From Drosophila pseudoobscura (lineage: Eukaryota > Arthropoda > Insecta > Diptera > Drosophilidae): 64,000 bases of DNA. The position numbers and the translations under genes are program-made. A model generated the notes under the pieces. That model was given only the letters and a program-made list of their open reading frames with translations, had not been told where the DNA came from and searched no databases. This document shows positions 26,801 through 38,800 of this stretch, piece by piece. The stretch is from positions 15,252,001-15,316,000 of the forward strand of contig NC_046679.1 of NCBI RefSeq assembly GCF_009870125.1, given 5' to 3'. Positions within the stretch are counted from its first letter, which is position 1. Each line of letters starts with the position of its first letter.

Positions 26801-29800
26801 ATGATGGCATAAGTAGAGCAGCTCTTTTTGCTCATTCATTTTTTTATTTGCATGATGAACATTTCACAATGGCTAAGAGATAGCGTCGAGAATTGCATTC
26901 AGCGATGTGTAAACTGTAGATAGTCGAAGTACAGCTCCAAGTCCATGTCCAGGCAATGTTGCCAATAGAAAGAGATAGTACGAGAAGCCAGGAGGGCGAA
27001 ATGCTGCCTAATGGCTCGAAATCTAATGCAGTTTTGTGAAATTGGCTGACCAAGGATTTATTACGGCACGTCATGTCCATTATTGACACACAATTCTCGT
27101 ATAACAATGTTGGCCGAAAAGGCGGAGGAGGACTGCCAGCCAAAGTGACCCTCGAAAACGATGACGAGTCAACTGTCAATTAATCAATTTGGACTGCCTT
27201 CCGGTCCATTCTGTCCTCTGGCAGTGACATCAGTGTAATGTCCGCCCGTTAAGAGCAGCACCTCGGGCCAGTTGGCATAGCAAATGCTCGCATTTTTAAA
27301 ACCAAATTACATTGTGCTTGGCTGCTAAGCCGTGGAGAATGATTCGACAACAAACAGAGATTTGTTCCACTCACCCACACACACACCATCAGCAGGACAT
27401 ATTTTTTATTATTTGTGGCATTTGTCTCGTAACACTGGGAATACTTAATGCTTAGTACTTATTATTTGTGGCATTTGTCTCGTAATACAACGAGTACTTG
27501 GGAATTTGCAGAGGCTGCTTTGAATTTGGACGCAGAGAAGGTGGCATTTCCCACACTCGAGAGTATATACATTATGCCAACAATCTGTTCCCTATAATCT
27601 CTATTCCATGAGAAGACTTTGGGTAGTCACCTTTTACAAGAAGGAAATATTTCAATGAAGCTAAGCAAACTGTAGTTCCATATCATAGCTTACACAATTT
27701 TCTATAGCCATTACTAGCCTAGAGGATAACCTATATCTATCATTGAAACAACAGATCTTCAAGGGTATCCAAAGCCTCGACTCCTCCCTGTTCGTATTTC
27801 CTTTATTCCTGGCATTTGTCTGTTGCCTAGTTTTCGGCTGGGGTTTGTTTTTGTCAAGCCTGGGCTGTGGCCGTGTCGTTGCGCATTTTAATGCCGCCAA
27901 CGAGTCGGCTGCCCAGATTTATGGCCATTTATTGGGCATAAGTGTTGGCAATTTATGAACCAGCCGCTACCGCTACCGTTACCGCTGCTGCTGCGGCTGC
28001 TCCTCCTGCCCCTGCTGCCCGCCCACTCTAAAATGGCATTTTAATAAGTGGCCAAGAGCGGAATGTCGTTATGTTTGTGTGTGTATCTGTGTGCGTTGAA
28101 ATGAAGATTTATAAACCGCACCGCACCTCCTTAAGGCAGTCGAAATTGCTGAATGTTAAACTGGCTGCTAGAGCGAGTTCAGCAAACCCATAAATCTCCA
28201 ACAGAATCTTGTTTAGTTTATTGAATTATCAACGGGCGGATGTGCCCGTGTCCGCGTGTGTGTGTGTGTGTATTTTCTGACATAAAACTAGAAGAAATAT
28301 CAAACACGTGCGCCTCCACAAAGGGGGAGGGCACTTATGTAAATAGGTCCCGCCTAGGCCTAGACCCATCGACCACAGCCCGCTCCAGGGTTCGGGGAGG
28401 TCCTTTATTTATAGTTTTATTTGTCTAAGGTTTTCTGGAGCGGCATTAAAATTTGCCTCGCTTCGACTTATCTACATCTCGCGTATTTCCCTCATTTCCC
28501 ACCCACCGCTCACACACATTTCCACTTAATTTTCCCGAGTCATTTAAATAAATTTGTGTGGTTTCTGCGCTTTGAGAATGCCAAACACGTTTCTCTCCGT
28601 CACAACCAAAACGAAATTAGAGAAAAATCACAGAAAATATATTTTGTTCGGTGTCGCAAAAACATTCGCATACAATTATGAGAAATATCTGCTAAATGCA
28701 CACGCAGAAGCCCTGCGAAAACTTTCTCAAAAGTAATACAGACGAGAAGGAAACTGAAACTGTTGACAGGACCACAGAAACCTCAAGGACACACACACAC
28801 ACACACAAGGAGAGAAGGGAAAGCCATGAAATGCTGCATGGAAACAACAAATTATGGTACAACTTTAAGCTGTGTGGCACCTCAAAAGAATAATTTCAAT
28901 GTCGAAAAACTTAACATTGACGGCGGCAGGATGCGGCAGTTGCTGCGGCAGCCACACAAGATGCAATAGAAGAGAGGAAAAAGGGGCACTAGATCAGGGT
29001 TGCGGGCCACTTCAGAAAGAGATGGTGCAACCCGTTGTACGGGCTGCTACATGCCACATGCCTCTTTCCATCCGGCGATGTGCACTTGGCATCAATCAAT
29101 AATTGCCCATTGAAGGCAGCTGCTGGAAGAGCCCCGTCCGCACTGGCCTGCCCTGCCCTGCCCTGCCCCGCCCCGCTCTCCTCTGACATTGCACGCCATG
29201 ATTGATTAGCAGCATGCAACACGAGGTGCTTCAGCTGAAACCCGACTAGACAGCATAATATGACGCTTATTGAATCGAGTCCTTTCCTTTCCTTTCCTAT
29301 CCTTTCCATGCCATGGCCACAGCCAAAGCCAGGAGCAGTGTCTGCCCTTTAATGCAATGTTGCATTGTATCTGTGGAATCGCCTCTGAATAAAGGGACAT
29401 TGAAGGCTGCCCGAGTGGCAGTGCCTCCCCTCAATCTCTTTGATTACCTCCATATCCATTATGTCAATTTCTCTCTTCATTCTGTTTTAATTGCATCGCC
29501 TTGTTGACCCCAGCAGTCCGCTTTGTTTGTTGCATTCCTCGTGCAACGGGCCAGCAAGTACTTTCATTACCTTTCAGTGAAATATATGTATACTCGCACA
29601 TATCTGCGTATTAATTCCATATTCACTTACGATTCCCGTTCATTCTCTCTCGTTGCAGGTACGTACGCAAGAGCCATTCAGAAGCGTGAGTAGTTTCCAG
29701 AGCCAATTTTATTATTATTACTTCCACTTATCGGCAAAAGTTTGCTTCAACGTAGTCAAAGTTCAGTTCAGGGAGCTGAAGTGCTCCCCAATTGCAGTTA

Positions 29801-32800
29801 GCAAATTTTGATACCGAAATACAACATCCAGGGGCAGGCCAAAAAGATTTCAAATTAAGTATAAAGTTTAGGTTCGAGAGCTGACCAAATGTTAGACCGG
29901 CCACAATTTCTCTAGAGTGCAGAGAATGTGGAATCCCATGAGGCGTATGCGTGATATTCAATGACCTATTCGCCCAGTACACGCTCATCTGATATACGAC
30001 CTTATATCGCTAAAGATATCGTTACTTAAGTCTCCCAGTTCCCAGTTTCGTGTTGCCCTATAGACAAATTCAGTTAAGAATGGCGAGTTACCCGCGCGTA
30101 TGCGTGATTTTAATTAATAATTTAACCCATTCGCCAAGCCCCATTAAGGAGCCGAGCCATGCCATAATCACTCGAACTTAATCACCCAACTAATTGGCAA
30201 TAAATTAGACCCAATTTACCTGATAGCTAACACAAATATGCACTTAAGTCCCTGCAACATAATATGCATAATTATGCCCGCCTGCCACTGCCACTGCCAC
30301 TGCCACCTCCACTTCCACCGACCAAATACCGAAACCAAAGCCCTGACAGCAGCTGTGTCTAAGATGTTTATCCTAGTCGAGACCCATCATCGTCATGGCA
30401 GAATGTTGCCTGTGCCTCTGCATCTGCCTCTGCCTCTGCCTCACACCTTCCCTCCTCGTCTGGCTTAATCAACGCATTTTATCGCCATGATTTTATTCTT
30501 GGGCTAAAATAAACTATTAGGAAAACTCATTTTCATGAAAATCCACTTTAATTGGTGTTGCCGCTGCCGCTGCCATCGTTCCATGGGGCTGTGGTAAAAG
30601 TAGCGAACATGAGATCTCTGGATGTACCTGAGCGGCACGCCATTGCAAATAAAACAACATAAGGTACTGTGCCATCTCTGGTTCTGCTTCTGGTCCTGTT
30701 TGTGGCTCTGGTCTGGCATTTGGCGAATGGTGTACTTGTAAATTTAACGCAAATTGTCTGTAACATGAGCTCTTCGACTGAGGTGTCAGAGGGGTGGCTG
30801 AGACCGAGGCTGGGGAATGAGAATGGCTGCGGTTTGGGCATGGGGGCTCAGCGGGCCACCGTGTAAGTGCCAACAGCAGTGGCAGCCATTAAATTTTCAA
30901 GAAGTGTGTACTCGAGCAGGAGACCCAGGCAGACAGTTGCTGCGAATGGGAATGGTAAAGGGAATGGGCCTAAGGAGGCTGCCGTAGACAGACAGGCCCA
31001 CTAAAGATTATATGTGCAGAAGGCGACAAAAGTGTCACCTCTGAATGCAAAGCAGAAACGAAACAGACAACAACAAAAAAGTGATTTGAGCCCGGCTGGA
31101 AAAACCCCCCAGGAGCTGAAGCAGCTCCAGCAGATACTGAAGGAAAATTGCACTGTTTTTTCTGCAGCAAAATTCGGAATGGAAAACTTTAAATCAGAGC
31201 AAGCTCTTGATTTTAGCTGGCTTAAAGCAATACCAGGGCATTGTTTCAAAAGTTTCAAAAGTGCAAAGCAAAAGTTGATTTTCTCTGAAAAGAGTCCAAG
31301 TTTTGTTGGCCCAAAGGTTACTTGATATTGCGCCATTAATTATGGGAACATTTAAGTAGGGGCATCATCTGGACTCTAATTATGAATGTTCGCGCAGTTA
31401 CAGAGAAAGTTCATTTCATTCACTTGAAAATTCTACTTCCTATAATTACCCAGAGATTTATTATTTTGAAAAACTTCTCTGGACTGGGATTCCCGAGACA
31501 TCTCTTCTCTACTCCTTTGTCGCCTGGCAGCAACAGCATGTGGTATGTGTGTCTGATATTAAGAGCTCCCTTGGAGACACGCGCCCACTCTGGCCCCCTG
31601 TCTCTGCTTCACGCTGTGCAACATCTTCATCATTATGCCTGTGCGGCTCCCAGAACGTTTACTGGCACCCAACCATCCTTCGGGCGCAATTTGTGCTAAA
31701 CACCAAAGTTGCGGCTAACCAAGCCTCGTCTCCATTCAGCTCCCTCCTTCCCCCCGAGTACATCTGCTTAGTCTGGCGGTAAATACATTTAACAAACACA
31801 ATTGAAACACGAAGTGCCGCCGCCATTTGGCAGCTTCTCAGTTAGTTTTTCTTTTTTACAATACGCAATTAAAAGCTGGTTGCATTTTTTATGCATTGTT
31901 CAAGCGGCTGGTGGCATTGAAACCCAGTCGGTGCCTCACAAAAGGTGTACATTAACATAATGACAGGGGGAGTGGGGGGACAGTGGAACTCGGCAGAGCG
32001 CAGCGGAACACAACAAAAATATTTATGGCAATGCAAATGGCGTCTGCATAAAATTTATTGACACTTTACTGCGCATTGTCATTCGAGAGGGGTGGGGGGG
32101 GGGAGGGGGTTTGGATTTGGCTCTGCCAGCTTCCGGTTACCACGATTTTGTGCTGCGGTTGTCATTGTTACGCCCTAGCCACGCCCCAGAGTGCTATTCA
32201 GGCCTTGGAACGCTGCACGCACCGTGTCCCCCCTGTCCATGTGTGTTATCCTAGCGTTTACGTTTAGTGTATCTGTGTGTGTGTGTTTGTGTTTGCCACA
32301 CAAATACGCTCTCATTTTAATGAGCAAACTTTTACATCGAGCGTCGTTTATTTTGCTGTTTTGCAAACTGCATTCCAGGCACAAATATCCTTTTCAAAAT
32401 TAATTTAAAGAGTTATGGGCAGGGTGATAATCCCCTAGGTAGATCGCTTGCCAAAAGGGCTTGCCATTCGGTTGCGTAAATAATTAGCTGAAAATTGTAT
32501 CAGTGGCTTAGCGGGGGCTTTGGCTACAAACCATGTTGACTGGGAATCACAAAATCAATAGAGAACGAAACCGTTTATCCGCATACATTTATCGCTGTTG
32601 GCAACAGTTTCAGCCGAAAACTAAAACTGTTCGAGAACCGCAACTACAAGGCAGGGCACCCGAGGCACCCGAGGCAACAGAGGCACCAGCTGGTGGAAAA
32701 GCCACAAAAGCCAGAATAAATCCTCGCCCGCTCATTTATTATGTGCCCGAAACAGAATTTAATTGGAAGCGAGTGCCCGCAAAGCATTTGTTAATGCTCT

Positions 32801-35800
32801 ACCAAAACTGTAGAACATTTCACATTTAAATTTCATTTAATGTCAATCAAAAGATAGTCCATAAAGTACGCTGGAACCGGCTAGAGAATAAGGCTTTGAG
32901 GCTTTTAAAGTTGATGCTGCAGCAGAGCGAGTACGAGTATCTGTGTGCAGAAAAGCTCTTCATAATTTCCGCTGGCTTAGGAGCACAAACCCACACACAC
33001 TCTCCCCTCTCCCATAAGCTGTTCCGCCGGTGGAGAGTACATGAATTTCCTTTTTAAGTTGCATTATCAGTTGATAATAACATGTTATCATGTTGCCCCA
33101 AACCCACACCCACACCCACACCCACACCCCAACCATTTATGATATATAGACAAACAAACGAGCAGTAGGACAGCTTGTCATGACGTCAGGAAGCGCATTT
33201 CCTTGTTAAGCATCAAGTGTTGTTGTTGACTTAACTAGAGCAGACCCTCCCACGGAGCCCCACGCACAGTCCCAATCCCCCAGCTAAATAAATCATAATT
33301 CAGCGCAATTCTCATGCAAATCGAAATCATTAACATTGTGTATGTATATTTGTCTCCCACCTGCCACCCTCTACCACCCTCTACCGCCCTCTACCACCCT
33401 CTACCACCCGCTCCCACCCAACTCCCTACAGGGGCAGGCATTGCTCGCTTAGAGTCGTCCGGCGTTGATGGCGAGCCTTGGATGCAGCCCGTGGTGACAT
33501 ATTTGGAGGTGTCGTCGCGACCCACGAAATCGCCAAGTAGGTGGCGCCTTGTCTCACACTCTCTCTCTCTCTCTCTCACTCTGTCTCTCTCACTCTCTCC
33601 TGCTCTCGATGTGTATCTTTGTGTGCGTGTACGTGTGTTGGGTTGTGTGTGCGCTTGTGTTTGAGTGCGTGCGAGTCGCGCCCGTAGTTAGCAGTTAAAT
33701 TTTGGTGTCTGTCTACCCGTAGTTGAAAGTTATCTTTGTAGACGAACCCAACCGCTTGCTGTAGTTGTAAATTGCAAATACAGATACAGATACAGATACA
33801 GACACACACCCAACGTTACACTTGTTCTGCCGCTTCGTTCTGTACATGTATGTGTTTTGTATTGCTGTGTGTGAGTGTCTATGTGTAACCGACCTGCAAC
33901 AGAACCTTGAACAATCCAAACTTATCAATGGCCGAAACGCCTGCAAACTTTCCCCTTTGTTTCTCCCCTTCTCTCCCCGGCTTGCTGCAGAGTGTGATCA
34001 GACATTTGTGTCGCGGATTGGTGGGCCACAGAATGGCACCTTCTCGGCCCCGCTGCTGCACAACCATCGCAATCATTCGCGCCAATGCCTCTACACTTTC
34101 CTAGCAGGACCTGGCCAGCGCGTCGAAGTAGTTTTTAAATCGTTTAGTTTAAGAGGAAGTCCACCAGAGTAAGTCCTAATGATACACAATCAAGCGGTCT
34201 TAATATAAATTTCTTCAATTTATTTAGCGGTTCGGCCGTCGGTGAATTACCAAGGTAATCATCTCACATATTTCCATAGATAAAATCAATCGAACAGTTC
34301 GGTTTGTCTTCTTTACAGCTGTGTTCATGAGTACATGGATATTTACTCGGAGGTGCAATCGTCGGAGCCTGCGGAGCTTATCAATTCCCCATTCGGTGGT
34401 CGGTACTGTGGCGCCATACCGCCGCGTCGTCGCATTTCCATGTACCGCGCCGTTGCCATTTCCTTTTTTAGCAACAAGAACGTGTCCACCGATTTGTTCG
34501 AGGGCACGTTTAGGTTTATAAATGCATGTGAGTAGACCAGACTTTGCATAACCACCCGATGAACAGCCGATAACATGACTTAACCTCTTGTGAATCCCTC
34601 GAAAAGCGGAATATGAAATCGGCATACCCATTGCGGGATCGCCATGTTCCTACACGATAACGCCGAGCATGAGTGTGAATAAAACCGGCACGCTCATATC
34701 GCCAACCTATCCAGGTGCCTATCCGAAGGATATGTCGTGCACATATCAGTTTCTTGGTGAATCGAATCAGAGAGTTAGATTAGAGTTTCGTGATTTTGAT
34801 CTATTTTTTGGTGGACCACAGTGAGTACCTCTAATGCTGCACAAAACCCACACACACACACACACACACACGCACACACAACACCGCTTACAAGTCAAGA
34901 TCGAAGCAAGTTCTTGGCCCAGGTCAGAGGTTGCTTTGATTGCAGCCCACATCCAAGACACACATCCCTCGAAACACTCTTAATCTGTGATCTATCCATA
35001 AATCCATAAACAAATTTACTCTCATTCGACTACAAGTATCTCTAAAAAAAACCCTTCTTCTCTATCCAATTTGCTATCAAATCTCTGAAATATTTACAAA
35101 AAAATCAACCTACAACAACATGAAAACCACAACAACAGCTGCCCATTTGACTATGTGAAAGTGTACGATGGTCCAGACAATTCGTCAGCATTAATCGGTA
35201 CATATTGCGGACAGCAAAGAAACTTAGTTTTGTATTCGAGCGAGTCGAGCCTTTTTGTTCATTTTTATACGTTACCGCGCACCGCAAATACCCAGAATCG
35301 TGGCTTTAAAGGATTTTATGAATTTAGCGAGGGTTTTGTTAAATTAGATTTTATACGTAAGTACCCTATATCCACCATCTAACTGCAATTGTTTTATCAA
35401 TCATTTCAGTTGTGCGCTCTCTGACCTCCGTCCCCTCCCACGGCAACCATTTTGCGCGGTCCAAAAAGCTTTTTGGGCGCCACACAAAATGGTTGCCACA
35501 GCGTAAAGCATTTAACAGCTATTTGTATGTGCTTGGTACCAACCTTTCCACTGGCTTTGTTCATTTTTGCTGCATTTTGTATTATTATTTTCCAACCGAT
35601 TGAAACAACACTCTCATCAAATTTTTAACCTTCCCCAACAACTTTCTTTCTACTTCAAAACGAATCTCTCTCTCTCTCTCTACGCTATCTGATGTACTCT
35701 GCTCTGCTATAATCTGACCTCATCTGATCTGATCTGATCGGACTGCTCTTTCCAAAAACTGCTCTACTAACAAACTTACAAAAAAATACGAAAAAAAAAA

Positions 35801-38800
35801 TGCAACAACAAATTATTATGAATGACATACATCATACGAAATACATGTACATCAGGTGAAAATGATGGCATTCACATACGTGGCTCAGAATGTGATCAAA
35901 AGATTTTATCGAAGAAGGAGTCGACTGGCTTTGTGCTCTCCCCCAACTATCCCTATCCCTATATACCAAAAACTGTATGTAGGTGAGTAGTCCTACAGAT
36001 CTACAGAATGCTTAGAACAGAGAAAGTTCAATGGAACTATCATCCCTCAGATATTTCATCTATGGCATGCAGGATGCCCAGCATCTGGAGCGTGTGCGCC
36101 TCGAGTTTACCAGTACTTTCAACATACCCCAAGTAATGCACAAGGACAAGAGCGAGTAAGTATTTCACAGCAGATCCCCACGAATTTTCCCATACCAATT
36201 TCTCCAATCTTCTGACAGATCCAACTGCACGGATGGCTATCTGAAGATCTATCTGAAGGGCCAGGAGACGGCCGACGCGTACGACAAGTTCGACTACGAG
36301 CTCTGTGGCAACGAGACGCAGCGCGTGATCAGCGAGGGGCCGCGCCTGGCCATGGTCTTCAGCTCGGGGGAGCTGCAGGGCCGGGGCTTCAAGGGCAAGT
36401 ACACCTTCGAGACGGAGTACAAGATACCCGGCACTGCGGCTCCGGACGGCACCTGCAGCTTCACGTACGTGAGCAGCTCGAAGAAGCGCGGCGAGCTGAA
36501 CAGTCCGCGCTACCCCTCGAACTATCCGTCGGACACGAACTGCTCGTACCTGTTCCTGGCCGAGGCCAACGAGCAGGTGACCATTGTATTCGATCACTTC
36601 AAGATCAAGGCGGACAACAACGCGAATGCCACGGCCGGTGCATATGGGTAAGCATCCTCAATGAGAAGTCCTTGAGAAATGGAATCTAACTGGGGGTCCC
36701 CTTGGGCTTGCAGGTCGGGCGCCTGCTTTGAGGATTGGCTGGAGATGTATGTCGTCTATCGGGACAACAACGATCGCCTGCTGGGCCGCTACTGTGGTCT
36801 GACAGCACCCGGACCCGTCGAGAGCCCCCGGGGTGCTGTGGGGCTGCGCATCACACTGCACACGGACCAGGAGAGCGTGGCCAGCGGCTTCAAGGCGCGC
36901 TATTTCTTCGAGTCTGCCAAGTCGGATGCCGGCGACTGCGGCGGCAACTTCAGCAACGAGGACTCGGGCATCATCACCTCCCCCAACTGGCCGGCGGGCT
37001 ACAAGGCGCCCGGTCGCGGCCTGGCCTCCAATGCCTGCAATTGGGTGATGACCGCCCGACCCGGCTACAAGTTGTCCATTCACTTTGAGCAGTTCGGCCT
37101 CGAAGGGGATCCAGCAAGTGAGTATCCACTCAATCCTGATCCGTAAACGTTTCTTATTCGATTTCGGCCCAGATCGCGGCTGTCCTGCGGCTGTGCTGAG
37201 GCTGTGGATGAATGTCGACTCTGACCAACCGCCCATGGAATTGTGCGGCGAGAAGCCGCCCATCGAATACTGGCACTACACCTCCACGGGCCAGACGGCA
37301 CGCATTAGTTTCACAACCAGCGACAAGACCGTAGGTGCCCAGGTGAGCCAAGAAGATACACATGGAAAAGTCAATACGGAGTTACGATCCCCCTCTCTCT
37401 GTCTAGGGCTTCCGCATTGTGTGGACTGAGATACAGGACTCGGGCCCGGGCCCGCCATCCGTGGGCCTGCACTGCGAGTCCACCTACCACTTCCAGTGCG
37501 GCGCTGGCTACTGCATCTCGGACAAGCTGCGCTGCGACGGCGTCAAGAACTGCGGTCCCGGCGACGATAGTGACGAATTGCACTGTGAGTCGTGAGTGAG
37601 TCGAACGGTTCAGTTCAATTTTTTATTTGCCTCCTTTGACTAGGTTTACGTTTCCGTTTCCGTAATGTATTGTATCCGTTACGTTATTCTTTATTCGTGT
37701 TTGTGTTTCCAGTGGGACTCCCACTTTGTGGGACCTTTATTGTATCTATCTCATTTCGTTTCGTTTCGGTTTGATTATCATGGACTGGATGGATCATGTC
37801 CTTGAGCAATCCTTGTGTACCATATACTTTCATTACACTTTTTCGTTTTGATAAGCGAAGAAAACTTGAACCCGACGAAACACTTGCAAAACGTTATCCA
37901 CTAAATATACCAAAGCTATGATAATCCATAATATACTAACCTAAAATACCAAAAAACCAACTAAAAATACATATGTATTGAGGCCAACTCCAACTTCTCT
38001 CTATCTCTCTGTCTCTCTAACTCTCTCTAAGTATAAATATTTGCACCTAAGTACTAAATCTGTTTACTAGTTGTTTTTTTGTTTTATTCATTTCAATGGC
38101 CAGACTTTTGTACATACTTCCTGGATAGATTAGGGTGCTCCACGATCCCCTACCCCATCCATCAAGCCTCCCCGCCCCCCATGCATACATCTCTCACTCT
38201 CAATATCTCAATCTCTTCCACCTCGTAGCAGTATTCGAACACTCCTTCCACACTCAACACCACTCGTACGGCATCCAACACTTTCAGTCGCAGTGAAAGT
38301 CCCACACTAAAACTTTCACTTTCTCTCTTTTTCTCTCTCTCCTACTTGTCTAATTCTACCTATATTTCTCTCTGTTCTTTCTTTTGTCTTCACTAACAAA
38401 CAAAACCAATAAACTAAAACCAAAAAAAAACTCTACTTTAAAACAATATAAATCCCTCGAACCGAAACCCCCCAAAACCCCCTGGCACAGGTAACGCCAA
38501 TTCCACGCATCTGCCCACATTTCGACAGACACTTGTTTTAGCAATTATGGCATTAGTGTTAAATACGTACAACTAAAGATTCAGAATCAAAACAAGAACA
38601 AAAACAAACAGAAGAAACCCTGAGAATCAGTAAGAAAATCAAAATTTCCAAATCGGAATTGGAATTGCCACGAGAATCAAAAACAATGAACATTAATATG
38701 ATAACAAAGAAAACCAAAAAAAAGCAAAAACCTAAACATAAACGAAACATTCTGCTAGCAAGAATTTTTACTCATTTTTCTAACAAAAAACGAAGCGAAC

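Larger units (their letters stand above)
14891..29658 (+). other. Second large intron of the CUB gene, 14.8 kb
   Basis: It is bounded by GTAAGT at 14891 and CGTTGCAG at 29651-29658. It contains the nested microprotein frame (23,915-24,025), a possible internal promoter near 16,900-16,932, a diverged local duplication (17.57 and 17.76 kb), an AT-rich block (24.4-25.3 kb), a 10-bp GC-rich minisatellite (25.75 kb) and a 27-bp direct repeat (27.41/27.46 kb). No further CUB-gene exons were recognised. Confidence 0.6.
29686..33431 (+). other. Third intron of the CUB gene, 3.7 kb
   Basis: It runs from GTGAGT after the first microexon to the acceptor CCCTACAG before 33432. It holds CACTGC/CTCTGC-type hexamer repeats (about 30,280-30,440), a CCCACA repeat (33,102-33,129) and a 10-bp CCCTCTACCA minisatellite right before the acceptor. 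A 98-codon frame at 32,533-32,829 has no recognisable domain and is not claimed as a gene. Confidence 0.55.

Noticed and set aside
32533..32829. 98-codon frame in the third intron of the CUB gene
   Set aside because: No known domain and no in-phase splice sites linking it to the CUB exons; codon use is not gene-like.
36040..37263. Antisense frames of 185 and 201 codons across the CUB3-CUB5 exons
   Set aside because: They are shadows of GC-rich coding exons with strong third-position bias.
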